64,000 nucleotides of DNA from NCBI RefSeq assembly GCF_000208865.1, contig NC_018391.1, positions 1,612,001 to 1,676,000 on the forward strand, given 5' to 3'. Positions 44,781-56,130 of the stretch are shown here, in pieces. Numbering within the stretch: position 1 is the stretch's first letter; the number at the start of each line of letters is the position of its first letter. The stretch is from Neospora caninum Liverpool. Lineage: Eukaryota > Apicomplexa > Conoidasida > Eucoccidiorida > Sarcocystidae. The notes below the pieces were generated by a model. The model saw only the letters and a list, made by a program, of their open reading frames with translations, was not told the DNA's origin and did no database searches. Position numbers and translations under genes: made by a program.

Positions 44781-47700
44781 TCAGTCATCAGTAATCAGCT
44801 CTTCGTCGACATCGTGTTTACGGCGCGGCACAAAGGAGTTCACTGTAGTTCGCTGCGAACTCAGGACACTGATACTGACAGTAGTCTTCACTTCGTGGCC
44901 GGAAAACATTGACTCATGACCCCGCCCTGACATGTACCCCACCATTCGCTTGTTAATGGCCTGCACAGAGACACGCACGGAGAAAACTTGAGAATGGACA
45001 CTCGCCACGGACGGCATGCTATCACGCTGCCCCACTTTTGTACGCCTGACCCACACACATGTGTAGAAGGAATTTGGGCTTTTTACGGCCGAATACGGAA
45101 CACAAAACGCGGTAACTAACGCGTGCTTCGGTGGCAAAACCCCTTTTTGCTCACATCAGAGGAGGAATTCCCCGTGACGGCCATTTCTGGTTGAGGACCG
45201 TGCGTATACACGAATCTTTCGACTATGTAGCACAAAACTGGCGGCAGTATTACCCTCTTTTCTAAAGCGCTAGCTAGACTGTGGCATCACTGACGTGTTT
45301 TGCCTCTTGAGACGCTGAAGCATTGCTTTCTATGTTCTGTGAGCAAACATTAGAAAGAGGTGCTGCTGCGTACACAGATATTTATCCGGCGGACAGCGAC
45401 TTGACGTGCACCCGACTGGTCCTGCACACCCTCCGGTTGTGCAAGTGCAAGACCGAAATTCGAGGTTACTCCACTGACGACTTACGCGCTTGTTGAATTT
45501 CTGCCAAGATTTCGCACGGTCGTCTGCGTCTTTCTCAGCCATTTCCAACTGCTGTTGGGCTTTGATTGCCTTCACGCGTCGCTTCTTCGAGTTCTTCTGT
45601 GCTTCTGTGTCTGATGTGAGGAAAGTAACAGACCGATAAAGACAGGCGCCCAAACTGAACATACACATGGATACTGTATTACCGTGTTTCCCCATGGCAA
45701 ACACGTTGCAGAGCCTGTATGCATACACCGTACACATGAAGATAAGCGTATGTGCACGCCTCTCGAAGGGTACCTACACAGATAAATGCAGTTTTTTCTT
45801 AGAAACCCAAGGCAAAATCGTGTCAGCTTGATTACCTGTCGGCTTGATCGCAAGGTACTGAGGGATTTTGTATCCACCCGGAGTGACGATTTCTTTCACT
45901 CGTCTCTTCGGCGCGTCGTTCTTCGGCTTCTTCAACCGCACCTGGTCAAACTTCACCTCCTCCGAGTTGCCATATTCGGTGTAGGTGACTTTGTATCCTC
46001 CCGCAGTGTGTTCGTCAACTACGCAGTCGTACCACTTCCTGCACTCCCAAAAAAACACACGACATACCCTCTACACACACGAATGTGTGTGGAGATGCGC
46101 GGCACGCGTCCCAGCGAATCGAGACAGACACGCAGCTGTTTCCCTTGAGAGACTTCTCGCCTGTAGACGTCTCACCCGTCTTCCGAGTAAATGGCTTGGG
46201 CGGCTGCACCTGGAGGGACAGCCGACGGCGGGACTGGAGCAAGAAGCTGAACCTGGTGGACGGGGTACTCCTGCTGGTTTTTCCACCCAATGAACTCCAC
46301 GAGGACTCGCTCGCCTTGCTGCGAAAACATGCCAGATCACCGAATTAGGTGTGAAGACTGGGCTTTCCAGAGCCTATTCATGCGTCTGCAGAGCTCTCTA
46401 CACACCTGCCGTCCTCCGCTCCCCTCTCTTCCACTCTCAGAATCTGCGCACGCCACGCACCGAGACCGACGCTCCTACCCTCTTCATGATACGCATAAAC
46501 ACATGTATGTATATACCCGCAAGAACAAAGAAAAAGAGGCAAATACATTTAAAACTCAAGTAGCTGCGCGAGACAGAAGCACATTCCGTCCCCCCTCAAC
46601 ACAGAAAAACGGACAGACAAGAAAGCCACAGAACCACACGGACGTCAAGAGAGAGCAACACGGCGATGCACTTCGGAGTAAAACCTTCCTCAAATCTCCC
46701 AGTTTTTGTGCAAGGCACAGAAAACAACAGGGAGAAACCAGGAGACACCAGACAGGGAACGCGACGAGAGGGAGACAGAGGGGAAAGAGAGCAAAGGTTT
46801 GTCGATATGCACATACAAATTTACTGGTATACATACGCATGCAGCGTTTGAGGAGAAAAGTGCTATGTTGCTGACGATCCTTTTGTCTGGGAACGGAAGT
46901 TCACGTTTCCTACTTTGCTTTTCTTCAGATCCAGAATCTCGGCGTAGAATTTTTTGCCCTCGTATTCGGCGAGACACGTGCGCCCCACAACGGAAGATCC
47001 GCTTGCCATATGCGTCAACCTCGCCCCTCCTTCAGAGGCTTCCGCACTGCCTTCTCTTTCTCCACCTGCATCTGCCTGCACTTTCTCTCTCTCCGATCTC
47101 TCCTCGATTGCTTTCTCATTTTCTTGCGAAACTTCTCTCGGGGCGTCGCTCGACTGAACGTCTGCGCATCCACCGAACGAGAAACGCGACGACAGGGAAA
47201 AAGAGACAAACACATGTGAAACACATTGACTGCATACCTATACAAATGCGTAGACAAATACGCACAGAAATATCTATCGATATATATATATATATATATA
47301 TGGGCAGGTAGGCATCTAACGATACACCCTGTATGTGCCTGGAGACTTCACGCTGCACAAGTGCGTGGAGATATATAAAAGCCCAGTAGGTAAACTGGAA
47401 AAAAGATTCATTCTTTCGGCGAATAATGCTGGAAACCGGCAGATCGAGAAAAAAACGAAAAGTCGCGAAGTATCTCTGGAAACAGCGCTGGAGTTAAAAA
47501 AACCGATGCACGAGCTTTCATTCCAATTAATTTAAGTTTTGTCACTCCGTCGCTTTACCCGATTTCTCAGCCTCTGTTTGCGCTTGTGTTTGAAAAGAAA
47601 TCAAGTCTCTGGTGAGGGAAATGACTTCTTCCAAGTCGCTCTTGAGTTTCAGCAGGTCGGACTCTTCAGGCTGCAACTTGAGGGCTTCATTCACTTGTTC

Positions 47701-47847
47701 CAGCTGCTCCTGATACTGTTGGAGCTTCGCCTGCACAAGAATTTGAGCATCGCAGGAGACTCGAGCAACAAGTCGTTCCTCCAATTTACTGATACGTATG
47801 TAAAAAGACATTGTGGGTGAACCTTAGTTGACACACCTACGTCCTCG

Positions 47848-47891
<44 letters not shown>

Positions 47892-48091
47892 CCCGTACAG
47901 ATGGCTGTAGTTTCAGCAAGCTAAGCAGCAGAAAACCACTTCATGTACATGCGCAAATGCACTTCTACGTCTGTGCATCTGCATACACACGGTTGTTTCC
48001 GCATCTCTGTGCTGGAACGACAGGCGTATTTGTGCACAAGAGCTTGGAGACTCACCTGAAGGTCTTCGATCGAATCCTCGAGTTCCGCCAT
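44781..48091 (-). CDS. SMNDC1: survival-of-motor-neuron-related splicing factor SPF30 (SMNDC1)
   Basis: SPF30 is a nuclear spliceosome assembly factor that binds symmetrically dimethylated arginines of Sm proteins through its Tudor domain. Seven exons join in phase to give 368 residues: 48056-48091, 47559-47730, 46914-47161, 46176-46318, 45836-46038, 45486-45610 and 44781-44960. The N-terminus MAELEDSIEDLQ runs into the coiled coil LQQYQEQLEQVNEALKL and LLKLKSDLEEVISLTRDLIS, matching human almost block for block. Two Tudor-like units follow: GRTCLAEYEGKKFYAEILD with VLVEFIGWKNQQEYPVHQVQ, then AIYSEDGKWYDCVVDE with VTYTEYGNSEEVKFDQVRL. The C-terminal half has the KNSKKRRVKAIKAQQQ basic helix, SWQKFNKR and the SMFSGHEVKTTVSIS equivalent of the human SIFASPESVTGKVGVG. 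Human SPF30 is about 238 residues with one Tudor domain. Confidence 0.92.
47280..47301. repeat. (TA)n microsatellite in SPF30 intron
   Basis: About 11 TA units within the intron between the second and third coding exons of SPF30. Confidence 0.93.
47850..47889. repeat. (AT)n microsatellite in SPF30 intron 1
   Basis: About 20 AT units in the first intron of SPF30, the longest pure dinucleotide run seen in the window. Confidence 0.95.
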
Positions 48092-49022
48092 CGTCGCAGA
48101 TCAGCCTGTCTCTTCCAACAATCCTGAGAACGTTTTTCTTCCTGTGTTCCTGAGACGACTTCGTCCTATAGACGCTTGTCTCCCTCGAGAGAACCGCGTT
48201 TAGACAGCCAGAACAGCCCGAGTACAGATAGCTACACAGTAGGGAGACCGGAAAACACAACCATCTTTCTGTGGACAACACACAGAACCTTGGCCTCTCG
48301 TTCTTTGCGAACGCGCACTTTCTGTCCACTCGGTGTCTCACGCAGACTCCCTGAGGACAAGGTGTATCCGCGCAACTCTTTCTTTGATGTGAGAGGAGCC
48401 CAAAAGAGGCGGACCTCGGCCCCGGGAGAACGGGACGCACCAGCACACACCGTGTCTCTATTGAAGAAAAGCCACGCTTTGGGGAGGCACTTCTTTCAAA
48501 GACGTCAGAAACGCGGCAACTGCTTCTGGGCGGCTCAAAACCCACGCAAACTGAGAATGCTGGAAACACGTATGTCTGTAAGGCTTGGCCATGCCTTTCT
48601 ACACATACGCTTCCCTCCGTTTGCCGGTGTTTCTTCCCAGAGCTTCTCTGGAAGAAGAGGAAGAGAAGCCGATGTGTGTCGGCGCTGCGTGTGCGCCGCC
48701 TGCCTGCTGAGCTTTACCGCGACGAACCGCCGAGAGGGCGGCGACGCGAGTTCTGTTGGAATCCACCGTACGGCCGGGAGCTCCTGGAGAACACGTGCCG
48801 ATTGACGGCTCCGCTTTCGCGACAAACGCGAGAATGTGGAGAAAAAAGACGGGGGGATCCCCCGTGTTACGCATGTGCCTCTATGTATGTACACTGGATC
48901 CGAAGACCCACGCTCCACCGGCACGCAGAGGCACAGGTTTTGTGTGGAAAACCTGCGCGTGTAAAGCCTCCGCGGAGGAAATTCGCAGAAGCGCAAGCAA
49001 GTACACAAGCAAACGACAACTG

Positions 49023-49034
49023 TGTGGACCCACA
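49023..49034. promoter_or_regulatory. palindromic 12-mer, copy 1
   Basis: TGTGGACCCACA is an inverted repeat (TGTGG-AC-CCACA). An identical copy sits at 49590-49601 in the same divergent promoter region. A role as a factor-binding site is inference. Confidence 0.35.
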
Positions 49035-49589
49035 AAGAAGCGTTCTGATGCTTCGACTGGAGTTCAGCCCTCTAAACCAAGACAGGGGCGACCGAGACAC
49101 AGCCCGTCAGCCGAGGGAGGAGCAGGGAAACGGCTACAGAAGTTTGGAAAAGGCCAAATCCCTAGGTACCGGTGGGCCCTTGCACGGCGTGGAAGCATTA
49201 ACGAAGAAAAGGGGCGACGGATCGAGAGGTGTTCTCCTATTTTTGCGACAAATCTTGAGGGGGGCCAAGAGAAGCCGCCGCGGGCAATCGTGGAACCCGC
49301 ATGCAGACATAAAGGAAAAAACCGGAAACCGACAAGAGAAGACGTAGGAATTCGAAACGGGAGAATAAGCTGGACAGGCGCGAATTCCCAGAATTTTACA
49401 AAGGATAGCGTGAGTTTTGCATCCACTTCTTCCGCAGGCCTCGCCAGAAAAAACGCGCGACTATCACTCGCACCGTTTCTTGACAGGATGAACCTTCTGC
49501 TGCGAAAAGCGCAGAGAGGGCTGACAGCGCGCCTGGGAGAAGCGTCCTTCCTGAAAGAAGGAGCCTCCCAAAATCGGCAGAGACTTACT

Positions 49590-49601
49590 TGTGGACCCAC
49601 A
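49590..49601. promoter_or_regulatory. palindromic 12-mer, copy 2
   Basis: Second exact copy of TGTGGACCCACA, 567 bases after the first, with similar flanking bases (CAAAG versus GAGAG after the motif). Confidence 0.35.
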
Positions 49602-50534
49602 GAGAGGCACAAGACACCAGGAATGAGCAGAGCCGAATATTCAAGCACGAAGAAAAGGACACGGAAGAACTCATTTCTCAGAACTGCCCACTGCTGGAAT
49701 GGGAGCCTCCCGGCACGCGGCCAAGCACACTGCCACAGGAGGGTCAAACATAGACAGCTGACTTCTTCGTTTTTCCTTTCTTTTCGTAAAAAAACGGGTG
49801 TCTATTCCCTACTCTGCTGTAGGTTGTCTTGGCATGTCGTTCAAGACAGAGGACATAAACTGGAGGCAGTACCATCTTTTTCTTCGTTCGAGCGCCCCTG
49901 TTTTTAGGCACTACCGTGTGGCGCTGCCGTGCACAAGCAAGAATGAAGAGATTTGGCGAAAGCAGTGTTGCCCAGTGGCTGATGTTCCTTGGTGTCGCAT
50001 CTTTCCCACGCGTCAAACGCGAAACCAAAGAGGCTCGTTAGAGAGACAGGCTGCTCCCGTCGTTCTTTCGTTCAATCGGCAGCGGCGCCTTTTGCACATC
50101 TGTTCCGCATGCGCCGCATGAAGTACGGGTCCCCCGGTAGTCAGCCACCGTTTTTCGGGGATTTCCCGTTTTGTAAACACACACCTGTGAGCCTTTTGTT
50201 TTAAAGACAGGCGTAACCCAGCGAGACGCTCGCAAGTGCCCTCACTACATGCTCCTCTCTACGTCCCAACCACTCATTTTTTGACGCCACCTCGCGGCGA
50301 AAAGACCGATTCTTTGTCCTGGCTCTTCTAGATTTCTTTAGGCGTTCAAGTGCCCGCCTCCTTTTCGGCTCGCCACAGCGCACGAGTGTTTTTTCAGCGC
50401 GTTTCTGCGTGCTTACCGCTCCTCTGCAAAGGCAGAGATGCGCAGAACGCGAGTGTGCTACCTGTCGCCTGACTCGCCTACAGGCTGGATGGTTTGCGGT
50501 AACAGAGAGGCTCTGTTATGCACAATGCGATAAG

Positions 50535-52772
50535 ATGAGTAACCGATTCTCGCCACAAGATCCTCGCCACGTCGAGGCGTACTTGGAGTATAGGACTATT
50601 GTTGGAGACACAGACAACGGCACCTTGCTGAGCCGTCAAGTGAGACGAAAACACGCAGGAAAATGTGCATGGCCACGCATCATAACGTGGTAGTTGCGAC
50701 ACGGAACTAAAGTTAAACGCCAGTGCTTTCAAACCTGAGTGACCTTGCGGAGCCACGCGAGATGTCTCCACTCAGCCGTAGTCCGTAACCTCTCACAGTT
50801 CACACCCAATGCAAACCCGCACGTCGCCCGCCTGTGATTTGTGTGCATGCATGCATATGCGTACGAAGATTTAGGTCTGCGTGGATCTGAGTGTGGATGC
50901 AAAACCCCACATGTTTCGGATGCAGTCTTGATGTTGATCGACCGGACGGGTTTTGTCTTTCCTCAGGAGTACGACGCGGTGCGTGAGCGCGCAGCGGCTG
51001 CGAGTCGGAACCCTCTACGCGTGTTTTGGAGAAACAACGTCAGCGGCGTGGACTGCCGAAACGTGGGTCCGTCGTCTTTGTGTTTGTGTGGACATCGGCT
51101 GCGCGACCACGATTGGATGGCGACTGAGACCAAAGCGGTGAAGTGTCGTATGCAGGCATGCAAATGCCGGCTCTTTGAATTCATTCCGGTACACGGCTCT
51201 CAAGACGTCAAATGCAGATGCAAGCATTCGTACGCAGACCACGACGTTTTGTCGCGAAAATGCACTCGCTGTGCACCTCGACAGGCGCCGCCTTTCCATC
51301 GCACTCAAAGGCTCAGCAAACCCAAACAGGCTGCCTCGGCTCTGTGTACTGGATTCATGCCGTCCTACACATGTTCGTGTGGATCTGCGTTCGCTGCACA
51401 CGAAACTGTTTTTGAAACAACGAGCGAAAGACGGGAACAAGGCGCACCAGCTGTGGCAGGAGCGACAGGCACGGACGGAGACAGCTTGGCGTTCATGGGC
51501 GGGCTCTCAGGTAAGGCCCAAAAACGCGGGCTGCAAGAGACATGGAGAAGCCGGAGTGCACTGGATGTGCTTTTCTCTGACCAGCTGCGGAGCTGTCTAG
51601 AAGCAAACCTCACTTCAGCGCCACGCATCGGGCTGTCAAGGCCTGTACCTGCACTGCCTTTGTACCCATTGACCTACCCCTCGACGTAGGGAAATCCATC
51701 ATTCTTGCCCTCTCATCATCTACCCTCCGAGTTCTGTAGTAGTCTATATGTACATGTGTATGTGTCTAAATTGATCTAAATCTGCATCTGTCTCTCTCCA
51801 CTCGTCGATTTATCTGTGAACATGCACCTTTCGTCCTTCATACCTCGCCATAGCTGCCTGTCTCTACCGACTTGTCCGGCAATGCAGGAGTCTCTGTCCT
51901 TGTCGACTTCCCCAATTGCTTCTGGTGTGTGTGGTTTTGTTCGTGCCTCTGTGTCTCCCCTGCATGTTTCATTCCCTGCTTATTTGCGTGTACATGGTAA
52001 CATGCACAGCTTTACCCTCCTTTTGTTTTACAAAAAATCTCTCTCATGGCACTGTTTTAGCAGGACCACGACACCGAACGGTCCTGTGTTCGCCTTTTAA
52101 ACGCATTTCAGCTTTTTACGCCATTCTCTTTCCCCCGCGTCTCTGTGTCCAGATTCGGGGAATGTGGAACTTTCTGTGCGGGTCCTCATCGTCTCGAGCA
52201 GTTCTGTTTCGCGTGTTCTTCGCACTCCGCGGTGTGCTTCTTGATCGCTCTTACTAGTTCGCGTGGGTCGACCTCGCTTTTCAGCTGCTCTTCCAGTTCT
52301 TTGTTTTTTCCAGACAAAGCATCTCTCTTGGAAGGCGTGAACGACCTGTTCCTGCCGTGCGAAGACACAAACGCAGGAGATACAGAGACTCACACGTGTC
52401 CTCGAATATTCTGTTATTCCTGCTTTGTTCGTCCATTCTAGCCAGTCATATATCTAAATGCATGTGCGATGTTGTTTTTCCCGTTTCTTGCTCTTTTCTG
52501 TGCATGTATGCGCAGATTTCACGAGTTTGCTGGACGGCGTGAACAGAATGTCCCTCTCCTGTGCAGACCCACTACGGCGGTTATGGGACAGCCACGCAGG
52601 AGCGACCCAGGCAGCGGCAGGCACGAATGCCTCTCTGAGTTGTGAAAAGCGTGGAGCCAGAGAGTCAAACGTTCATTTACGCACAGAGGGCTCAAACGAG
52701 AACGACGACGTTCTTTACCTTCTCTTCAGGCCTTGCTTGTTCAAGACACCCGCGGCGGGGACTCGAGCCTGA
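50535..52772 (+). CDS. FAM221A: FAM221A-family protein
   Basis: FAM221 proteins are cysteine/histidine-rich proteins of unknown biochemical role, conserved in many eukaryotes. Three exons (50535-50639, 50967-51510, 52516-52772) join in phase to give 301 residues; human FAM221A is about 298. Exon 1 has VEAYLEYRTIVGDTDNG, matching the human DEYLEYRRIVG block. Exon 2 holds the CxCxH clusters: GVDCRNVGPSSLCLCGHRLR, VKCRMQACKCRLFEFIPV, VKCRCKHSYADHD and FMPSYTCSCGSAFAAHETV. It ends in FMGGLS, which continues as DFTSLLDGVNRMSL in exon 3 (human MGGLTGFSSLAEGY). The spacing of the Cys/His clusters suggests zinc binding. The terminal 60 residues are weakly conserved, with a possible acidic NENDD anchor. 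Donors are CAA|GTGAGA and G|GTAAGG; acceptors are CCTCAG|G and GCGCAG|AT. Confidence 0.87.
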
Positions 52773-53178
52773 GGCTGACTTCAGAAAAATGGACAACGAA
52801 ACTCACATTTGACGCTGCTGCTTGCTTCGCACTTCAAAGGGACAAACATGTATGTATATGCGAGTACACAGCTTAGAATACTGCATCTGTCTATGTACAT
52901 ATACATGCATCTGCATGCATGTTAACATACACTCACATACGAATACGCATTTGGGGATGGGTATAGGTTTTTTTAATAATGCTCATTTTGTTTTCCCGGC
53001 CTGCGCGATAAAGGAAAACGCGGAGATTCGGAGGCAGAGGAACACACCGAGTTACGGACCACATGTGCTTTCCGTTCTTCCAACAGCTTGCCGAGGTATT
53101 TTGGGATGTTTCTGCCCTGCGCTTTTTCTGACGCGTACACATAGTGTGGCGATTCTCCGCTGCAAACTTTATCCACAT
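52190..53178 (-). CDS. possible enkurin-like gene fragments on the opposite strand of FAM221A
   Basis: Two minus-strand segments read like exons. The one at 53166-53075 or so follows a good acceptor (AAGTTTGCAG) and reads HYVYASEKAQGRNIPKYLGK then LLEERKAH. The PKYLxKxxEE core is the opening of the enkurin domain of ciliary adaptor proteins. The other, about 52380-52190, reads SKRDALSGKNKELEEQLKSE followed by VDPRELVRAIKKHTAE, like the closing basic/coiled part. The intervening exons could not be resolved, and the third FAM221A exon (plus strand) lies between the two. Limits are approximate. Chance antisense frames cannot be excluded. Confidence 0.3.
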
Positions 53179-54141
53179 CCCTCTCTGTGGGACGATTTGT
53201 TTTTAAGGGAAGGCAGCGCTACTCTAGAGACTGCTGGCGTATATAGGCGGCCCCGAGAAGGTACTCTTCCGTCTCTTGGCGAGACGTGTTCCGTTGGAGT
53301 ACGGCTGGCTGTCTCGAACAGAGTTCGTCCTGTTACTGGGCACTCTGTTGTCTCCAATGCAAGGCGTATTCCAGATGCTTTGATCGACTTTGTGGGAATC
53401 CGTTCACTGTTGACCCCGCAAAGGTGTCGGCGTTGCATCACATTCTGACGACGATGTTGGGGATCCAGTACCTGTTTTGAGTCAGTACACGTCCGGAACC
53501 GTGCAAACGAGCAGCTAGACTGCATGATTCTCAGAACAGCTGTGGAGACTATCGACTATCGTTCAAGCGCCTCAGCCAAACCAAGAGCTACTGCCGAGGG
53601 CTACTCCCCATCTACGGGATAGAGCACATCCCGTCGAACGGCGACCTTTGGGATCTTGCGCCACTAAAAGTTGACCCACGAAATATAAATCGCGTAGATC
53701 CTTTTTTGCACGTGCTTGTGTTCCGTGTGAAAGAAAACACGGTGTTCGTGTCCCCGTTCGCAAAGATGTGCCCGATACCTGGGACTTCGTTCTCGTTTCT
53801 CGCCGGATCGGTTCCGTGCTTTTATTCCCAGTTTCCTTCGGTCCGTTCTGCTTTAGAGAATACTGTCAAAAGCACGACCTCGGCAAACCGGCACCACACT
53901 GGCAAACAGCTGTACACATGGATCTACACCGTACATGAACAGTGTACGCCGTACGCCGATCTCTCGAGGCGAGGCGGAGACCACGATTCCTCTCACATAC
54001 TCTACGCAAAGAGAACTACCGGCGTGGAGCACGGGCAGCCTCGGACACACAAAGAACAATACTCCTTTTCTCACACCATCTCTCGCCCCCATCTACCCAC
54101 ATACATCTCCCCCCATTTCCCCCGCACATGCGACACACTGC
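53179..54141. other. region between FAM221A and EF-1alpha 3' ends
   Basis: Both strands have only short frames. Upstream exons of the possible minus-strand enkurin-like gene could lie here, and the EF-1alpha 3' UTR occupies the right end. Confidence 0.4.
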
Positions 54142-56130
54142 TTATTTCTTGGAAGCCTTCACTGCGGACTTGGTGACCTTGCTGCCAGCACCGGGCTCCT
54201 TCTTCTCGACGGACTTGATGACGCCGACGGCGACGGTCTGCTTCATGTCACGAACAGCGAAACGGCCAAGAGGAGGGTAGTCAGTGAAGGCCTCGACGAC
54301 CATGGGCTTGGAGGGCTCCATGTTGACCATGGCGGCATCACCGGACTTGATGCACTTCGGGGACTCTTCGAGGGTCTTCCCGGAACGCTTGTCCATCTTG
54401 GTCTTGATCTCAGCGAACTTGCAGGCAATGTGGGCAGTGTGGCAATCGATAACGGGGGAGTAACCGTTCTTGATCTCACCAGGGTGGTTCAGCACAATGA
54501 CCTGAGCCAAGAAGGTGGCGCATCCCTTCGCGGGATCGTTCTTCGAGTCGGAGGCGACGTATCCTCTCTTCAGTTCCTTGACGGAGACGTTCTTCACGTT
54601 GAAGCCAACGTTGTCACCGGGCACGGCCTGCTCCAGAACTTCGTGGTGCATTTCAACGGATTTGCACTCAGTGGTCAGACCGACCGGAGCGAAGGTGAGG
54701 ACCATACCAGCCTTCAGAATACCGGTCTCGACTCTGCCGACAGGCACGGTACCGATACCGCCAATCTTGTAGACGTCCTGGAGGGGCAAACGGAGAGGCT
54801 TGTCGCTCGGGCGCTTCGGGGCCTCCATCATGTCCAGAGCCTCGACAAGAGTCTTGCCCTTGTACCACGACATGTTGGTCGACTTCTCCACCATGTTGTC
54901 ACCAACGAAACCAGAGATGGCGACGAAGGGGACCTTCTCCGGGTTGTAGCCGACCTTCTTCAGGTACATGGCAACTTCCTTCTGGATTTCGTTGAAGCGG
55001 TCCTCAGAGTAGTTGCAAGAGTCCATCTTGTTGATGCCAACAATCATTTGCTTCACACCGAGGGTGAAGGCGAGCAGAGCGTGCTCACGAGTTTGACCTG
55101 CGCACCAACGACGGAGACAGGGAGGGGCAACCGTGAAACAGTCCCGCGCGACCGCCAGCGAAGAAAAACACCATGGGAGCAAGCAGGTTTGCCACACACA
55201 GAAACGCTCTACTCTGTCTCGGACTCTTCACAGAGACAACTCTCCTGCGAGGAAACAGACCCCGAGCACGCTGGAAACCCAGCCTCCTGGACTCCCTTTT
55301 GCTCGGCGTGTGCGCGAGACTCCTTCAAACAAGTGCACATGTGTATGTGAATGTCTAAAATACACGCACGCAAACGCTTTTACATCTGCCAGGGCTCAAA
55401 CCCCCCCACCCTCCCTCCAAGACACTCTGCCTACTGAGACCAGGAAGACCACTGAAGACGACTGCGCAACGGCCGAGGGACTCGACGGAGCGCCTGTCCG
55501 CGCGTCGCTCTGCTGCCACACTTTTCCCCCATCCCCGCAGGCGTATGTAGCGTAAAACCTAAAAGAGTCGCAAATGCATACAGTTCACGAGCTACTATGC
55601 CATCCGCGCCTTCTGTCGTATACCCCACAAGCAAATTTGCCGCGCCGACGCGAGACTGTGCAACGCCCACAACCGCAAAACGGCCGGACCTGGTGTACGT
55701 ACACCGCAGCACACACGAGTGACTTGTTTTCGGCCCTACCTTCCTTGGAGAAGGCACCCTCGAAACCGCCAGCCTCAGCGGGGACGACGAGGAGCGCAAC
55801 ATCGGCCTGGGACGTTCCGGTAATCATGTTCTTGATGAAATCTCTGTGTCCCGGGGCGTCAATGACCGTGTAGTGGTACTTCGGGGTTTCGAATTGCCAC
55901 AGGGCGATATCGATGGTGATACCACGTTCACGCTCGGCCTTCAGTTTGTCCAGGACCCAGGCGTACTTGAAGGAACCCTTTCCCATTTCGGAAGATTCCT
56001 TCTCGAACTTTTCGATGGTACGCTTGTCAATACCTCCCAGCTTGTAGATCAAGTGTCCGGTCGTTGTCGACTTGCCACTGTCGACGTGGCCGATGACGAC
56101 CAAGTTGATGTGGGTCTTTTCCTTTCCCAT
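54142..56130 (-). CDS. EF1A: translation elongation factor 1-alpha
   Basis: EF-1alpha is the GTPase that delivers aminoacyl-tRNA to the ribosomal A site in the cytosol. Two exons (55740-56130 and 55097-54142) join as GAA G|GTAGGG ... CGCAG|GT, giving 448 residues, the usual length. The start [20 protein letters not shown] contains the P-loop GHVDSGKS. The other G-motifs are DAPGH (G3) and, in exon 2, GINKMDS (G4). The G domain is followed by the two beta-barrel domains, including [18 protein letters not shown] and the tail [17 protein letters not shown]. Codon use is strongly biased to C- and G-ending codons, as expected for a very highly expressed gene. Its promoter should lie in 56131-57000. 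The neighbouring helical-repeat gene is in the same direction upstream. Confidence 0.98.

Larger units (their letters stand above)
48092..50534. other. 2.4 kb bidirectional promoter region between SPF30 and FAM221A
   Basis: This purine-rich stretch has long open frames on both strands (plus 48756-49907, 383 codons). The composition is basic and featureless, with no domain and no splice context, so I do not call them. It contains the 12-mer TGTGGACCCACA twice (listed separately). Transcription should start near both ends. Confidence 0.5.

Noticed and set aside
48756..49907. 383-codon plus-strand frame
   Set aside because: It is basic and featureless, overlaps equally open frames on the other strand, and lies between two divergent starts. 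It is probably promoter sequence open by composition.
54142..55350. 471-codon plus-strand frame across EF-1alpha
   Set aside because: It is a shadow of the highly biased EF-1alpha coding sequence on the minus strand.
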